The notes below the pieces were generated by a model. It was not told the origin of the DNA and searched no databases. It saw only the letters and a list, made by a program, of their open reading frames with translations. A program made the position numbers and the translations under genes. Shown here piece after piece: positions 23,660-34,483 of a DNA stretch of 64,000 nucleotides; the first letter of the stretch is position 1; each line of letters begins with the position of its first letter. Source of the stretch: Chiua virens (taxonomy: Eukaryota; Basidiomycota; Agaricomycetes; Boletales; Boletaceae); assembly GCA_019787685.1 (NCBI GenBank), contig JAHNUO010000005.1, positions 372,001 to 436,000 of the forward strand, given 5' to 3'.

Positions 23660-24160
23660 AGGACACGTGTTTCACTTAAAAACCTCTTCCCACATTGAGG
23701 ACAAAATGAAGTCTTCTGGATACGTGCAAGGCATTTCTTCCACTTTGGCATGCCAGTGAGGTTGTCTCCGATGAGGGTGAGGGGGATCTTGATACAGCCA
23801 CAAATTGAAGGCGAAATGCACAAAGAATTTAATTACTTACTGTACAGTGATGAGAGGGATGTAACCATATGTAACATAGTTGCGAGAACACTTACCTCCA
23901 TTTTTAGCTATGTAGCCCACAAGTCTGAGCTTCAGCTCCACCGCTAATATGCATCTCACAGGCATGGATTCTCAAATCAGGCCACTAGGGGACCTAGAGG
24001 TTCTGCCAAAGAGAGAATCTGATCTGTGTGGCTTGGACGAAGTGCTAGCTCAAATGGAAGAGAATGCTATCAGTGATTGGGTAAGTTGTACATGTCTGCT
24101 TTCGTTTGAAAACTCACCAGAGCTTGAAGGGACTCGTCTCAATACCCAGTTCCTTCTCCA
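23660..24160. other. No clear gene
   Basis: This lies upstream of the Plavaka copy. A plus-strand frame from 23949 (Met, HLTGMDSQIRPLGDLEV) runs into the LTR at 24161 and may have continued beyond it at 24903, but I do not recognise it. Confidence 0.4.
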
Positions 24161-24902
24161 TGTTACAATAGTCCTGGGTAGGGCCTAGCATAGACACAAA
24201 AGCACTAAGTACCAAGTGGCTATGATAACTCAAACAACCACCACTTGATATGTGGTGCGCTGAAAGAGTTCAAGGAGGGTTACTGGTCAGCTGAGCGCTA
24301 CCAGTGAGATGAGTTAGAACTCAGGCGTTGCTGAGAGTGTCCTGTTGGGAATCTATACCCAAAGGACCAAAGACTGCCCCTTGTGATCGGGGTGGACCAA
24401 GGTGCTGGACGTTGGTTGCAGCGACGAGGGATGGCTTAGGGTAAGCCCAAAGAGGAGCAGTGATACTAGCTAGATTGCATAGATCAAGACTGAGGTACAG
24501 GAGTATCACTGTGCAGTATTATACTATGAGAGTCGTGCACGGACCAACGGTCCAAAGGGTGGCCAGGAAGAGCAGAATAGTCAAAGGGCCGTGTGGGGCA
24601 AGAGCACTGGATGGACAAAAGTATAAAAGGTAAATACAGAAGCTGTCAGGAATGACAGTGGAAATAAAGGAGATCCCTATCGGATCAAGGAAGCGGAAGA
24701 AAGGAAGGACAACGGAACAATGGGTTAGACCAGAGTTGCGTAATCTGATCAAAGAAAGAAATGGTAATCTGGGCAAAGGGTTAGGCCCTTGCTGAGTAAT
24801 CCGAGGCAAGGGTAAGCCTTGTGGATTGAATGTAGGAGGTACCTGTAGTACTGAGCATAGTGAAAGCAAAGTGAAAAGTGAAAGAAAAGATGAATCATAA
24901 CA
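24161..24902. mobile_element. Solo LTR, family II (copy B)
   Basis: 742 bp from TGTTACAAT to ATCATAACA. The flanks are CTCCA (24156-24160) and CTCCG (24903-24907), a duplication with one change that fits CG-to-CA decay. It aligns with copy A along its whole length. Many differences between the copies are CG versus TG or CA, and they go in both directions. Confidence 0.85.
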
Positions 24903-25384
24903 CTCCGAGGCAGAGCTACTCTTGGAGACGGCACAAGTGCAGTGCCAGTTGCACAGGTTCCAGAAACAATGTGCAGACCAGCTGGTTCAGTGCAATGTAT
25001 TGCGACTAGAGTACAGCCGCCTGCAAGTTCAACGAGTGGAGTGACATGTCTTAGAGGCAGAAACTCACATCAGTCGCGCATGGTTGGTAACCAGGCAGTG
25101 TGGATATCTTTCAGGTTTCAAACTGGCTCAGACAGCACAGGTGATGATCAATGATAGTGTGTACAAACCCCGCAATCATATGTTCAGCCGTGCACTAATC
25201 AAGTTCTACTTGGGCAAATTCTCGATCTCTCGATTTATCAGTTTGAGAACTCTCATCACAATGTCATAGTGTGTACATACATTCCTGGGGGCTTCTTCAT
25301 TACTAGGTACCTTGCTGTTAAGTCTGTGACTCTTTGAAAGTCTACACAACTCTGCACAGCCAAGCATCAGCAAAACATGATTTT

Positions 25385-25505
25385 TGCCATAGTGTCCATA
25401 GTACTCATAGCAAATTCATAGTAGCCATAGTATTTTCATAGTGGTCATAGTGGTCATAGTGGTCATAGTATGTGCTAGGCTGGTCATAGTCAGTCATAGT
25501 ATAAT
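25385..25505. repeat. CATAGT-rich array
   Basis: About a dozen copies of CATAGT or TCATAG, including three near-perfect TGGTCATAG units at 25441-25470. The reverse complement word ACTATG forms a second array at 26618-26755. Confidence 0.7.
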
Positions 25506-25842
25506 ATTTAACTAAACCTTACACAAGCTAAATGCTTGTAAATTACATAAATACACCAATGCAAAATGCTATCATACTAAACCTTGCTCAAACTAAATGC
25601 TTGTAAACTAAACATAAAAACACTAAACCTTACTAAACCCTAGTGTTACTAAATCTTACAAATTGTCTTCTATTATAAGATATATTGTTGATTAGGCTTG
25701 GTCATCCTTTCTTTGTGTCTTGTTCTGTAACCTCTCTCCTTATAACTCTCTCCTTCTCCCCCCCTCTCCATGACCCCCTTTCCCTTCCCTCCCTCCCTCA
25801 TCATCACCCCCTCCTCACATCATGAGTCACTATAGCGTTATA

Positions 25843-26160
25843 TCAAAAAGTGTACAAACTGTAGTCAAACTGTACCAAAAAATGAAAAAAAAAAAAAAAG
25901 TGTAGTCAAAGTGTATTGAAAAGTAAAAGGTGTACCAAAAAAGCAAAAAAAAAGTGTGGTCAAGTGTACAAAAGTTTGGTTACAGTGTACCAAAAAGCAA
26001 AAAAAAAAGTGTAGTAAAAAGTGTGGTAAAAAGTGTACAAAAGTGTAGTCAAAGTGTACCAAAAAGCGAAAAAAGATGTACAAAAGTGTAGTCAAAAGTG
26101 TAATAAAAAGTGTAGTAAACAAGTGTACAAAAATGCGGACCAAAAGTGTAGTCAAAAGAC
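25843..26160. repeat. GTGTAGTCAAA / GTGTACCAAAAAGC array
   Basis: An irregular tandem repeat mixing GTGTAGTCAAA, GTGTACAAAA and GTGTACCAAAAAGC with A runs of 8-16. It is open on the minus strand (Phe/His/Leu/Thr-rich) only because of its composition. Confidence 0.75.
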
Positions 26161-26617
26161 TTAGCCAAATTTGTGTTGTGTTTCTCACAGCCACAGTTTT
26201 GTGGTGTGGCAATTGTTTGTTGCTATTTTGGACATCAAACATATATAAACCCAGCCTCTCTGAAAACTTTCTCACACCATCTCTTTCCTCAGCCACTATC
26301 ATCTTCATTATCACTACCTTTCATTGACTAACCATACCTTCATTAGTTTCGCTTGTAATGCTTATGTAATATCATTATGGTAAGTCAACCTTGTTACTTT
26401 CATTGATGATTGATTAACTTCTTATTGTGTTTTGTATGTAGTTGTGGAGTGTAGTTAGTTTTGCTTGTACTGCTTATGTTAATACTTGCATGTACTTATA
26501 TATTAATAAATTTATCTTGATTATAATATTTATTTCAAAAATAATTGTTTGAATGATTTCCTATATCAAGTAATTGTTAAAATCCATTAAGAGTTATTTT
26601 AGTTTCAGATTACTGTG

Positions 26618-26770
26618 AAACTCTGATAGACTATGACAGACTATGAGACACTATGAGACACTATGAACATGCTAAATACTATGATAGACTATAAAAGTAC
26701 TATGACAGCACTGTCTACATGGGACCTCACTATGAGCACTATGACACTGTCCAGCACTGTCTAGCACTGT
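26618..26770. repeat. ACTATG-rich array
   Basis: Repeats of GACTATGA, GACACTATGA and later CTGTCCAGCACTGTC. It is the inverted counterpart of the CATAGT array about 1.2 kb to the left and lies just before the copia relic. Confidence 0.65.
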
Positions 26771-26799
26771 CCATCCAACTCTGAATTTGCTGATGTGGG

Positions 26800-28111
26800 A
26801 TGTTCTTCACCATGTGTGATGTCACCTTTGACGAGGACCTTCCTGCTTCGTTCTCCCATGGCACTGATGATGGTGATGATGATGAGCCACTGGACCCTTC
26901 TGTGTCTAGTAAACCTGGTGCTCAGATTGTCCATGCTGACAGCCCACCCTCCGCAGTCTCATCTCCACTCTCATCACCTCCATCAATGCCTCCCTTGATG
27001 CTGCCTTCCTCACCTGTGCCACCACCACATCATTCTGTCCGTCTGGTGAAGTTATGGGCATGTAATGCACATGTTATACAAGGTGTCCCTGGCTCATCAG
27101 AGGGGGTAATGGGACCTCAAATCAGTCGAGCCATCTCACCAGCACCAGGATCAACATCCACTGAGCCCAATCACAACAAGGGTCCCTCCACTGAACAGAC
27201 ACACATTGCATTGTGAAGCAACAAATGCTGCAACCCATTTGCTCCTGACTATGACATGTCACTTCCCCCAGTCAACTATGAAGAGGCGATGCTTCAACCA
27301 GACAAAGACTTGTGGCTAGAGGCTATGCAAACAGAACTGAAAATAATGACTGAGATGAATGTCTACAAGCTAACCCCACTCCCGGAGGGACACAAAGCTA
27401 TTGGTTGCTGCTGGGTACTGGAATTCAAAAACAATGGCAAAGGATCAGTATACAAGGCATGCCTGGTAGCCCAAGGGTTCTCCCAAATCCCAGGAATAGA
27501 TTATGGAGCGACCTTCACACCAGTTATCAAACCAGCAACCATATGCTTCCTGATCTCCCTTGCCTGCCAAAATGACTGGGAAATCAACACCTTTGATGCC
27601 AAACAAGCTTTCCTTTGGGGCAAACTCAAAGAGGAAATCTATATGCATCAACCCAAAGGTTTTGAACAAGGTGATTGGAGAAAGCTAGCGTGGCTTATGT
27701 TGCACTCAATTTATGGTCTCAAACAGTCAGCCCTCAAATGGTACAAGCAGGTTTGTTCAGTCATGGCAGAACTTGGGTTGACTCGAGCTAAATCTGATCA
27801 TGTGCTCTTCCACTTCGATGGAGAATATAAACTCTCCAACCAACTCAAACCTGGCTTGAGTGAGGCGATCACCATAACTCAAGTATGATGCTTGATAGGC
27901 TGGCATGTTGACAATGGCTTTGGGGAATCAAACTCCAGATCGTTCCTTGAGCAGGTCAAAAGCAGAATCGCCAAGCACTTCAGCATCAAAGATTTTGGCC
28001 CAGTGTCCAAATATCTTGGGGTTCAATATGAATGCAACAGGACAATGAGGAGAGTCTGGTTACATCAAGCTGAATACATAGCATTCCTCCTCAATGAATA
28101 CAGCCTCTCCC
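26800..28111 (+). pseudogene. copia reverse transcriptase, 5' part
   Basis: The linker is Ser/Pro-rich. RT begins NYEEAMLQPDKDLWLEAMQT and continues with CCWVLEFKNNGKGSVYKACL, QGFSQIPGIDYGATFTPV, FDAKQAFLWGKL and IYGLKQSALKWYK. Stops lie at about 27214-27216 and 27886-27888. The catalytic YVDD box has decayed to HVDN (27904-27915), losing the second Asp. The part KHFSIKDFGPVSKYLGVQYE and HQAEYIAFLL follows before E2 cuts it after NEYSL. Confidence 0.9.
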
Positions 28112-28534
28112 TGAAACAACCTAGAACAAATCTAGACTGTAAAGTGTAGTGGATGAAGTGAGAGGGGGTTCAGTCCAGATTAGAGGCGAAAACTCCAAGA
28201 GAACTTTGTTAGAGTTCTCTGGCTGTCATTCATGGGGTTTATATACTACATGGATATCGGAGTTCTAATCTGAGTATGAACTACGTAGATAAGCATACTG
28301 TATCCTATTGGATGATAAGGTGTGAATCGATATGAGTCATAGATAAGAGGCATAGCCTTGCACTGCCGATGATGAGTCAGTGATAAGGGATAAGAGGCAT
28401 GTGTTGATGGATGCTGTGTTATTGTGGCAGCCAATCGGATATGATCCTTTGGACAGCCTTGACATGAGGCGTTTATCTTTTAGAATAGGTTGAACGTTGG
28501 AGTTGAGAAGTGAGGAAAAGTTGGCATCGTAACA
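28112..28534 (-). repeat. E2 3' LTR
   Basis: 423 bp, identical to 34579-35001. The purine tract AGAAGGGGGATAG (minus strand) lies at 28535-28547, immediately upstream in the sense direction. Pol terminates inside this LTR at 28480-28482. Confidence 0.95.
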
Positions 28535-31500
28535 CTATCCCCCTTCTGTTGATCAGACTCCGAATGATCTATTTCGTAATTGAGACGATGGAGACTATCC
28601 TCATCTTCGTTTTTAGTTTTATCGTCATAAGAGCGGAACATAGAGTTGAATTCGGTTTGTGTGACTTTTAATTTTCTTGGGGCATCTGGATGTGCTTCGT
28701 GGAAATCAGATACGAGATCCGGCGCATTCTTCAGATTCTTTAGTGGTTCCCAAGTTCTTTCGTCATCATCATAACCTTTCCAGTGTATGAGATATTCTAA
28801 GTGTCGTCCTTTCATGCGGGAATCGACAATATAATCTGCTTCGAATTCTTCTTCTCGGTCATCTCCGATTACGACAGGCCTAGGTTTGTATACCGGCTGT
28901 TCTGGTAGATGTTCTTTGTAAGGTTTGACCTGAGAAATGTTTACGACTGGGTGTATTCGCATAGTGCGTGGGAGACGAAGTTTTAATGCATTCGGACCGT
29001 GCATAGAGATTATGTCATAAGGACCAATCCATTTATCCGTGAATTTTGGATGTTGTTTTATTTTTAAGTTCGCTGTAGAGAGCCAGACCTTTTCACCAAC
29101 GGAGTAAGAGGGTGGTTCTGATCTCGATCTGTCTGCGATACTCTTCATATTTTCCGCGGCTTTATCTATGTTTGATTTGGTTCGCTCTAAAGTTTCGGAG
29201 AAGTTCGTAACGAAATTCTGAGCAGCCGGGTTTTTCATGGATTGTGGCATAATTCCCATTCTAGGGACATAGGAACGTGTGATTTCGAATGGTGAGAATT
29301 TAGTGGCAGTGTGTTTCTTGCTGTTATATGAAAATTGTGCGAGAGGAAGCCAATCGGCCCATGTGTTATCTTTCTCGGCACAGAACATGCGAAGATATTG
29401 TTGCACTTCTCGGTTCATTCGTTCCGACTGTCCGTCTGTTTGTGGGTGATGTGCGGTGCTTAATTTGGGTGTTATTTTTAACCCTGAGCATATATCTTTC
29501 ATAAGCTGGGAAGCGAATTGTGGTCCTCTATCCGAAATGATGGTTTTAGGGAGGCCATGATGTTTCCATATGTGTGAGAGATATAATTTAGCGAGATCCA
29601 TAGATGTACACGTTTTGTGGCATGGGATGAATTCGACTTCTTTAGAGAATCGATCCACAACCGTGAGAATGGAATCATAGGAGTGGGAAAGAGGAAGATC
29701 TGTGATAAAATCTGCTGAGATGTCTTCCCATGGAGCGTTTGGTGTTTCTAAGGGTTGCAGGAGTCCTGCTGTTTTCTGGTTAGAACCCTTGAATCGAGCG
29801 CATCTTTCGCAGTGTAAGACATAATTTTTGACTTCTTTGTTCATTCGAGGCCAAATATAGGTTCGTGATAGAAGTTCTAAAGTTTTGTCATAACCGGGAT
29901 GTCCAGCTTCTGGTGTGTCATGAAACATAGTTATAGATTTGGTGCGTAAAGCATCTGGAATGAAGATCCTATCCCCCTTTCTAAGGAAGGCGTCCTCGAC
30001 TTTGTATCCGATAGAGAGTAGGTGTTTCATGGCATTAGGTGATAGTTTCATTGTTTCATGTTGTACGTCAGATAAGAATTGATCACCATTGTATAGGAGA
30101 GTGACGGCTGATCTGATCTTAGATGGATCCATGAGAAGGATTCCTTTGTTATCATCTTCGATTCCGATCATGTGATCTTCTCGTCTGCTTAGTGCATCTG
30201 CTTTTCCCATAGTGACTCCAGCCTTGTGGTGCCAAGTGAAGTTAAAGCGTGAGAGATATTGTGCCCATCTCGCTTGTCTTCGGTTGAGATCTTGGCGTGT
30301 CATAAACCACGTAAGGTTCTGGTGGTCATTCCATATTTCAAATTCATATTTTGCACCCTCGAGATAGTGGCGCCATAGTTCTAGAGAGCGGATAACCGAG
30401 AGCATTTCTTTATCGGCTATGGGGTAGTTCCGTTCTTCTGGTGTCATAGAGTGGCTATTGTAAGCGACAGGGTGCCAAAGTCCTTCTTTTTCTAAAGATA
30501 GAACTGCTCCAGTAGCGAAGTCCGATGAATCGCATTCTAAGCGATATTTGGCATTCTGATCCGGATAAGCTAGGATAGGGGCTGTCGTAAAAGCCTTTTT
30601 AAGCATAGTGAATGCTTCGTCACAAGCGAAGGTCCATTCAAATTTCTGATCCTTTTTAGTAAGGTCATGTAAAGGTCGTGCTATTTTCCCATAATCTTTA
30701 ATGAATCTGCGATAGAAGTTGGCAAGTCCGAGGAAACTTCTGATGTGTTTGACTGAGGTGGGAGTCGGCCATTCAGCGACTGCTTTGGTCTTTTCGTTAT
30801 CCATTTTAATTCCATCAGTTCCCACGATCATTCCGAGGAAGTCCACTTCTTTTACGCGAAAGAAGCATTTTTCTGGTTTTACGTAGAGATCGTTCTCTTC
30901 AAGGCGTTTGAGCACTTCGAGTACGATTTTGTCATGAGTTTCATAATCATCTGTGTCCGTAAATATCATGAGGTCATCGATGTAAACAACAACGACGCCA
31001 TTCATGTCGGCAAAGATTTCGTTCATCATGGTTTGAAACGTTGCTGGTGAGTTGCATAATCCGAAATACATGACGATGGGTTCGAAAGACCCGCGGTGAC
31101 AGACAAATGCTGCTTTCCATTCGTCGCCTTCTTTGATGCGTACGTTATTGTATCCCCATCGGAGATCCATTTTCGTAAATAGCTTAGCGTCTTTTAATTT
31201 GTCCACAAGCTGCGAAATGAGCGGCAAGGGGTAGTTATTCTTAGTCGTATGTTCGTTTAGGTATCGGTAATCCTGGACCATACGCTTCTTTCCATCTTTC
31301 TTTGGGACAAAGAAGACCGGAGATGTCTGTTCGGACTTAGAGGGTCTGATGTAACCTTTCTTTAATTGGTCATCGATGAATGCGGAAACCTCCTCTTGTT
31401 CTGTGACAGAGAGGGGTATTAAGCGACCCTTCTTGGGAACGAAAGACTCTTTTAGGTCAATATGGTGATCCCATGGTTTGCGTAATGGTATCCTTTCGGA

Positions 31501-32336
31501 TTCCGTCTTTCCAAATACTTTAGCATATTTCATATATTCTCGTGGGACCATCTCTTCAAGAGTGCGTTCCTTAGGAGGAGAAGGTGGAGTTTCCATGTTT
31601 GCGGTAAAAATACGAGATTCCGCAATAGAGTTTGCATATTTAAGTTCTTCTGCGATAATGTGATCCAAGAAATCGTCTTCTTCTTGAGAATGACATGATT
31701 CGGGGCATCTCCGCATTATAACCGATCCTGTGGACCAATCAATATGGGGATTGTGGTGCTTTAACCAAGTATATCCGAGGATAAGGTCGTTCTTTCCAAG
31801 GTTGGTAATTTCAGCATCCACCATTTCCCTGTGTCCTTTGTAATCAATCAGGATTTGTGTGGCGTGAGTAATAGAACCCGCTTGATTTTTGGTTCCGTCG
31901 ACGTTGAAGACTTGTATAGCATGAGGCAGCGCGTGTGTGGGAAGTTTATGCTTAGCGACGTAATCCTCATGTATGAAGATCGCATTAGCTCCACTATCAA
32001 GAAGCGCTTTTGCTCCAACATAACCAATTTGGTTTACTGGGGATACCAAAATTGGTAATACTATCTCTTTTTCTACCGATGTAGATCTAATGAAAGACCC
32101 ATCGGGGATTTGTTTTGGGACAGAATTAAGCACGGAACTATCGTGTCCGCCGCGCTCCGCAGAGACGCTGTCAACGCTTTCGTTTTCTGTTGTTTTTGGT
32201 GATTTGGGTAGTTTATCCTCTTGCCAAGGAGGTATTTCGGAGTAGTTAAAATCGAATTTCAGAGAAATAGAGTTTTCATATGATTTAGGAAGGGTGGTGC
32301 GAACGTGAGATCCCAGTTTACTCAGTTCGCCTTGCC
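28480..32336 (-). CDS. pol: E2 Pol (protease, RT, RNase H, integrase, chromodomain)
   Basis: Pol is entered by -1 frameshift at 32337-32343, in the frame that reads KRQGELSKLGSHVRTTLP. From there it is open for about 1280 codons. The protease has LLDSGANAIF. Reverse transcriptase has [32 protein letters not shown] and YIDD. RNase H has LECDSSDFATGAV and DALSRRED. The integrase finger is HPGYDK...HCERC, and the core carries D, D and E in ISDRGPQF and HPQTDGQSERMN. The chromodomain near the C-terminus (YIVDSRMKG, LIHWKGYDDDERTWEP) is known in chromoviruses to bind histone marks and steer integration. The last 18 or so codons lie in the 3' LTR. Nothing is missing, unlike E1. Confidence 0.95.
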
Positions 32337-32343
32337 TTTTCCC
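32278..32343 (-). promoter_or_regulatory. E2 gag-pol -1 frameshift signal
   Basis: The slippery heptamer G GGA AAA in the gag frame is at 32343-32337. After the spacer GGCAAG comes a stem made by GCGAAC-TGAG and CTCA-C-GTTCGC: ten pairs with one bulged C and an 11-base loop, and the gag stop TGA is in the stem. After slippage the codons GGG AAA AGG CAA GGC lead into Pol. Heptamer, spacer length and stem-loop fit the classical -1 signal. Confidence 0.8.
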
Positions 32344-33509
32344 TTTCCGTTCTTGTTTTCATACATATCGAAGTAGTATGCTTGTACTTCCTCAGGGGAC
32401 ATCCCTCGGATGGCGGCAAAGGGGTCCTTAGCCGGTACAGATGGGGAAGTGGTGGAAGTAGAGGATATTGTCTTCTTTTCTTCCTTATTTGTCGAGCGGA
32501 CTTTGCGCGAACATTGCGTCTTATGAGATCCGCCGTACCACTTGCATTCACTGCACTGGTTTTTGGGTTTGGTGCATTCATTGGTTCTGTGACCTGCACC
32601 GCCGCAGTTGTAGCATTTATTGGAGTTATTGGTCTTCTTTTGACCAAATGCTCGTACTTCTTTTCCTGTGAACCAGCCGTCTTCGTCTCTTTCGGCGTAA
32701 GTGGCTTGGCCAATGTCCATAGCATTGGGATCCTTATACTTTTTATAGCGGTCTGGTCGCACGTAATTGAGTGCTTCCATGGCATTTCCTGCTGTTCGGA
32801 TCCAGGAAAGGTATGTAATGACCGCGTGATCACGGTTCGGTTCATATTCTGGGTGTTTGGGGTCCGTGTACATGGCGTGGAAGGGATCTACCCTGTGTCC
32901 GTCACGGAAAATTTGGTAAATGATGGAGTGGGCAGTGTTTGCCTCAAGGAGTCTTATCGCATGGGTTGGATCAATGTGTGCTTGTAGCCACAGAGCCTCC
33001 CATTGGACGATATAGTCTTCTACTCTCATCGTTCCTTGTTTGAGATTTTCTAATTGGGATCTAGCCCAATCAACCTTGTTGTTTTGTCGGAACATCCCTT
33101 CGATGTCCTGTACTAGTGTTGCCCATGTGAGAGCAGATCCTTTAGCTAAGCGCGTTTCTGCGAATTGCGCCGCTTTCTTTCCTTTTAACCGTGAGAGTAC
33201 GGCTTGTACGGCCCTGTATGAGCCCTTGGGAATGGCGAGATTGTTTACTTCGAGCCATCCTTTCATTTTGGCCCACCACTCTTCGAATTTGGCCATTTCT
33301 CCGTCATATGACCCTGGGTCTGCGAAGATTTCGACTTTGGAAGATGAGGCGGCTGCCTGTGGGGGTATGACTGGTAAGGCATTGAGTTGTCCTTCTAGGG
33401 CATTGATAAGGGTGGCTTGTTCTGCAACGAGGACGAATGCGGCTTGTAGCCGATCTCCATTTGTGCGAGAAGTGTCGTTCAAGACTCCGAGTGCGGTGTG
33501 GTAATCCAT
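32322..33509 (-). CDS. gag: E2 Gag
   Basis: 395 residues from the ATG at 33509-33507. Heptad-like helices precede KVEIFADPGSYDGEMAKFEE and the capsid-like core (WWAKMKGWL, FAETRLAKGS, LENLKQGTMRVEDYI). The nucleocapsid knuckle CYNCGGAGHRTNEC is a complete CX2CX4HX4C, followed by CSECKWYGGSHKTQC. The C-terminal KNGKGKGKAN overlaps the frameshift signal. Gag forms the virus-like particle in the cytoplasm. The start lies two bases after the ORF2 stop (TAA AT ATG). Confidence 0.93.
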   Translation of the reverse strand: MDYHTALGVLNDTSRTNGDRLQAAFVLVAEQATLINALEGQLNALPVIPPQAAASSSKVEIFADPGSYDGEMAKFEEWWAKMKGWLEVNNLAIPKGSYRAVQAVLSRLKGKKAAQFAETRLAKGSALTWATLVQDIEGMFRQNNKVDWARSQLENLKQGTMRVEDYIVQWEALWLQAHIDPTHAIRLLEANTAHSIIYQIFRDGHRVDPFHAMYTDPKHPEYEPNRDHAVITYLSWIRTAGNAMEALNYVRPDRYKKYKDPNAMDIGQATYAERDEDGWFTGKEVRAFGQKKTNNSNKCYNCGGAGHRTNECTKPKNQCSECKWYGGSHKTQCSRKVRSTNKEEKKTISSTSTTSPSVPAKDPFAAIRGMSPEEVQAYYFDMYENKNGKGKGKAN

Positions 33510-33511
33510 AT

Positions 33512-33781
33512 TTAGTTGTTGGACTCGTTATCCCAGTCACCTGCGTTTACTGGAGCGTTCCAAGGACCGGCGGTGTTGTTAATAACAGGGGGTGCTTGGT
33601 ATTGGTAGTCTTGTTGCTCGTAGGGGGCGTAGAGAGCAAAGATGAAAGTGTGTTCGTTGAACTGAAACCTGAAGTTCAGGGACCTTTGGTAGTCGATGAG
33701 ATTCTTCGAGATTTGGTAGAATACAAAAGTTATCGTAAGGAAGATTACAAGGATTGCTGCGAAGATGAAATAAGCGAGCAT
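33512..33781 (-). CDS. E2 ORF2: small one-helix membrane protein
   Basis: 89 residues, ATG at 33781-33779, immediately abutting the ORF1 stop (TAGATG). Residues 3-22 (AYFIFAAILVIFLTITFVFY) are a clear membrane helix, followed by a polar tail with YAPYEQQDY, WNAPVNAGDW and an Asn-rich end. It is poorly conserved against E1 ORF2, but length, helix position and tail motifs agree. I do not recognise a family. In unspliced E2 RNA this ATG is the first one after the predicted transcription start, so it could be read directly from genomic RNA. Confidence 0.75.
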   Translation of the reverse strand: MLAYFIFAAILVIFLTITFVFYQISKNLIDYQRSLNFRFQFNEHTFIFALYAPYEQQDYQYQAPPVINNTAGPWNAPVNAGDWDNESNN

Positions 33782-34344
33782 CTACTGGATGTATCTCCTA
33801 GGGGTTCTGAGGGTATTTCGAGGCCTAAAGTAAGGGAACTCGAAATTATCGTACTGTGAGTAGGGGCGGATTCGTGTGGGTACTCGATTCGCCTTGTAGC
33901 GTCTCAGGATTCTCTTTCTTTCGAGATCTGTCCTGGCGTTTCTCCTTTCAATCTCTCTGGGTGGGAGCCAATCGTTTGGGTCTCCTAAACTTTCCTCCGA
34001 TGGTTCTCTCAAAGGAGCTGGTGGGAAAGGTGACGGTTCTCTTCCGGGAATGGGAGCGGGAAAATATTCGCGTTTAGGCTCAAGTTCCTCGGTTGGATAC
34101 CTAAGTGCCGGGCTGTCGGACCGGGTTGACTCTCGTTCACTAGAGTAGTCTGGTAAGGGAGTGGTTTCCCCTATAAAGTGGCCTAATAAGGCGTGGAAGA
34201 TTTCGGTGTCGGTGCGGTCTTCGGGATCAAGGTCCTCGAGAGCGACGACTTCTGCAAGGTAGGCTGCGTCAAGAACGTAGGGCTCTTCCTTAATGTCAGG
34301 GAAGGCTTCTTGAGCGGCAGCGATAATGGATAAGGGTAGAGACA
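33782..34344 (-). CDS. E2 ORF1: upstream ORF started by a splice-made ATG
   Basis: The open frame has about 187 codons and no Met. Joining A at 34484 to TG at 34344-34343 gives ATG TCT CTA CCC. The protein has an acidic first third (EAFPDIKEEPYVLDAAYLAE, LEDLDPEDRTDTEIF), a Ser/Pro-rich middle with LPDYSSERESTRS and PIPGREPSPFPPAPLREPSE, and a basic tail (EIERRNARTDLERKRILRRY). It is highly similar to E1 ORF1. Function is unknown; acidic-then-basic composition is compatible with a nucleic-acid or host-factor adaptor, but that is a guess. Confidence 0.8.
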
Positions 34345-34483
34345 CTGATTGGGCAGGTCAGTTAAGGCCTCCTTTCTGGTCAAGGGTGCGCTATCTGTTT
34401 CTGCGTATGCTAGACCTTGAGTCTTTTGCAAATCGTCTTATTCGTAACAGATGTTCCAACTACTTTTCAAACTTGGGACTTAC
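34345..34483 (-). other. E2 leader intron (139 bp)
   Basis: Minus-strand donor GGCCCAA|GTAAGTCCC, branch-like CTTAACTGAC 14 bases before the acceptor, and acceptor CAATCAG|TGTCTC. The position corresponds to the E1 intron, although the intron sequences differ, which argues that splicing itself is conserved. Confidence 0.78.

Noticed and set aside
25865..26314. 150-codon minus-strand frame, rich in Phe, His, Leu and Thr
   Set aside because: It is produced by the GTGTAGTCAAA/GTGTACC tandem repeat; no domain and no start context.
25385..26770. A non-autonomous CACTA element bounded by CACTA ends
   Set aside because: The CACTA/TAGTG words are in the wrong orientation for such ends and no target duplication was found.
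28480..32133. Treating E2 pol as an independent ORF starting at 32133
   Set aside because: The codon there is GTG; the frame is open further upstream to the gag overlap, and the frameshift signal explains its expression.
32318..32845. 175-codon minus-strand frame overlapping E2 gag
   Set aside because: It is the third frame over gag, basic and low in motifs; neither the gag nor the pol frame.
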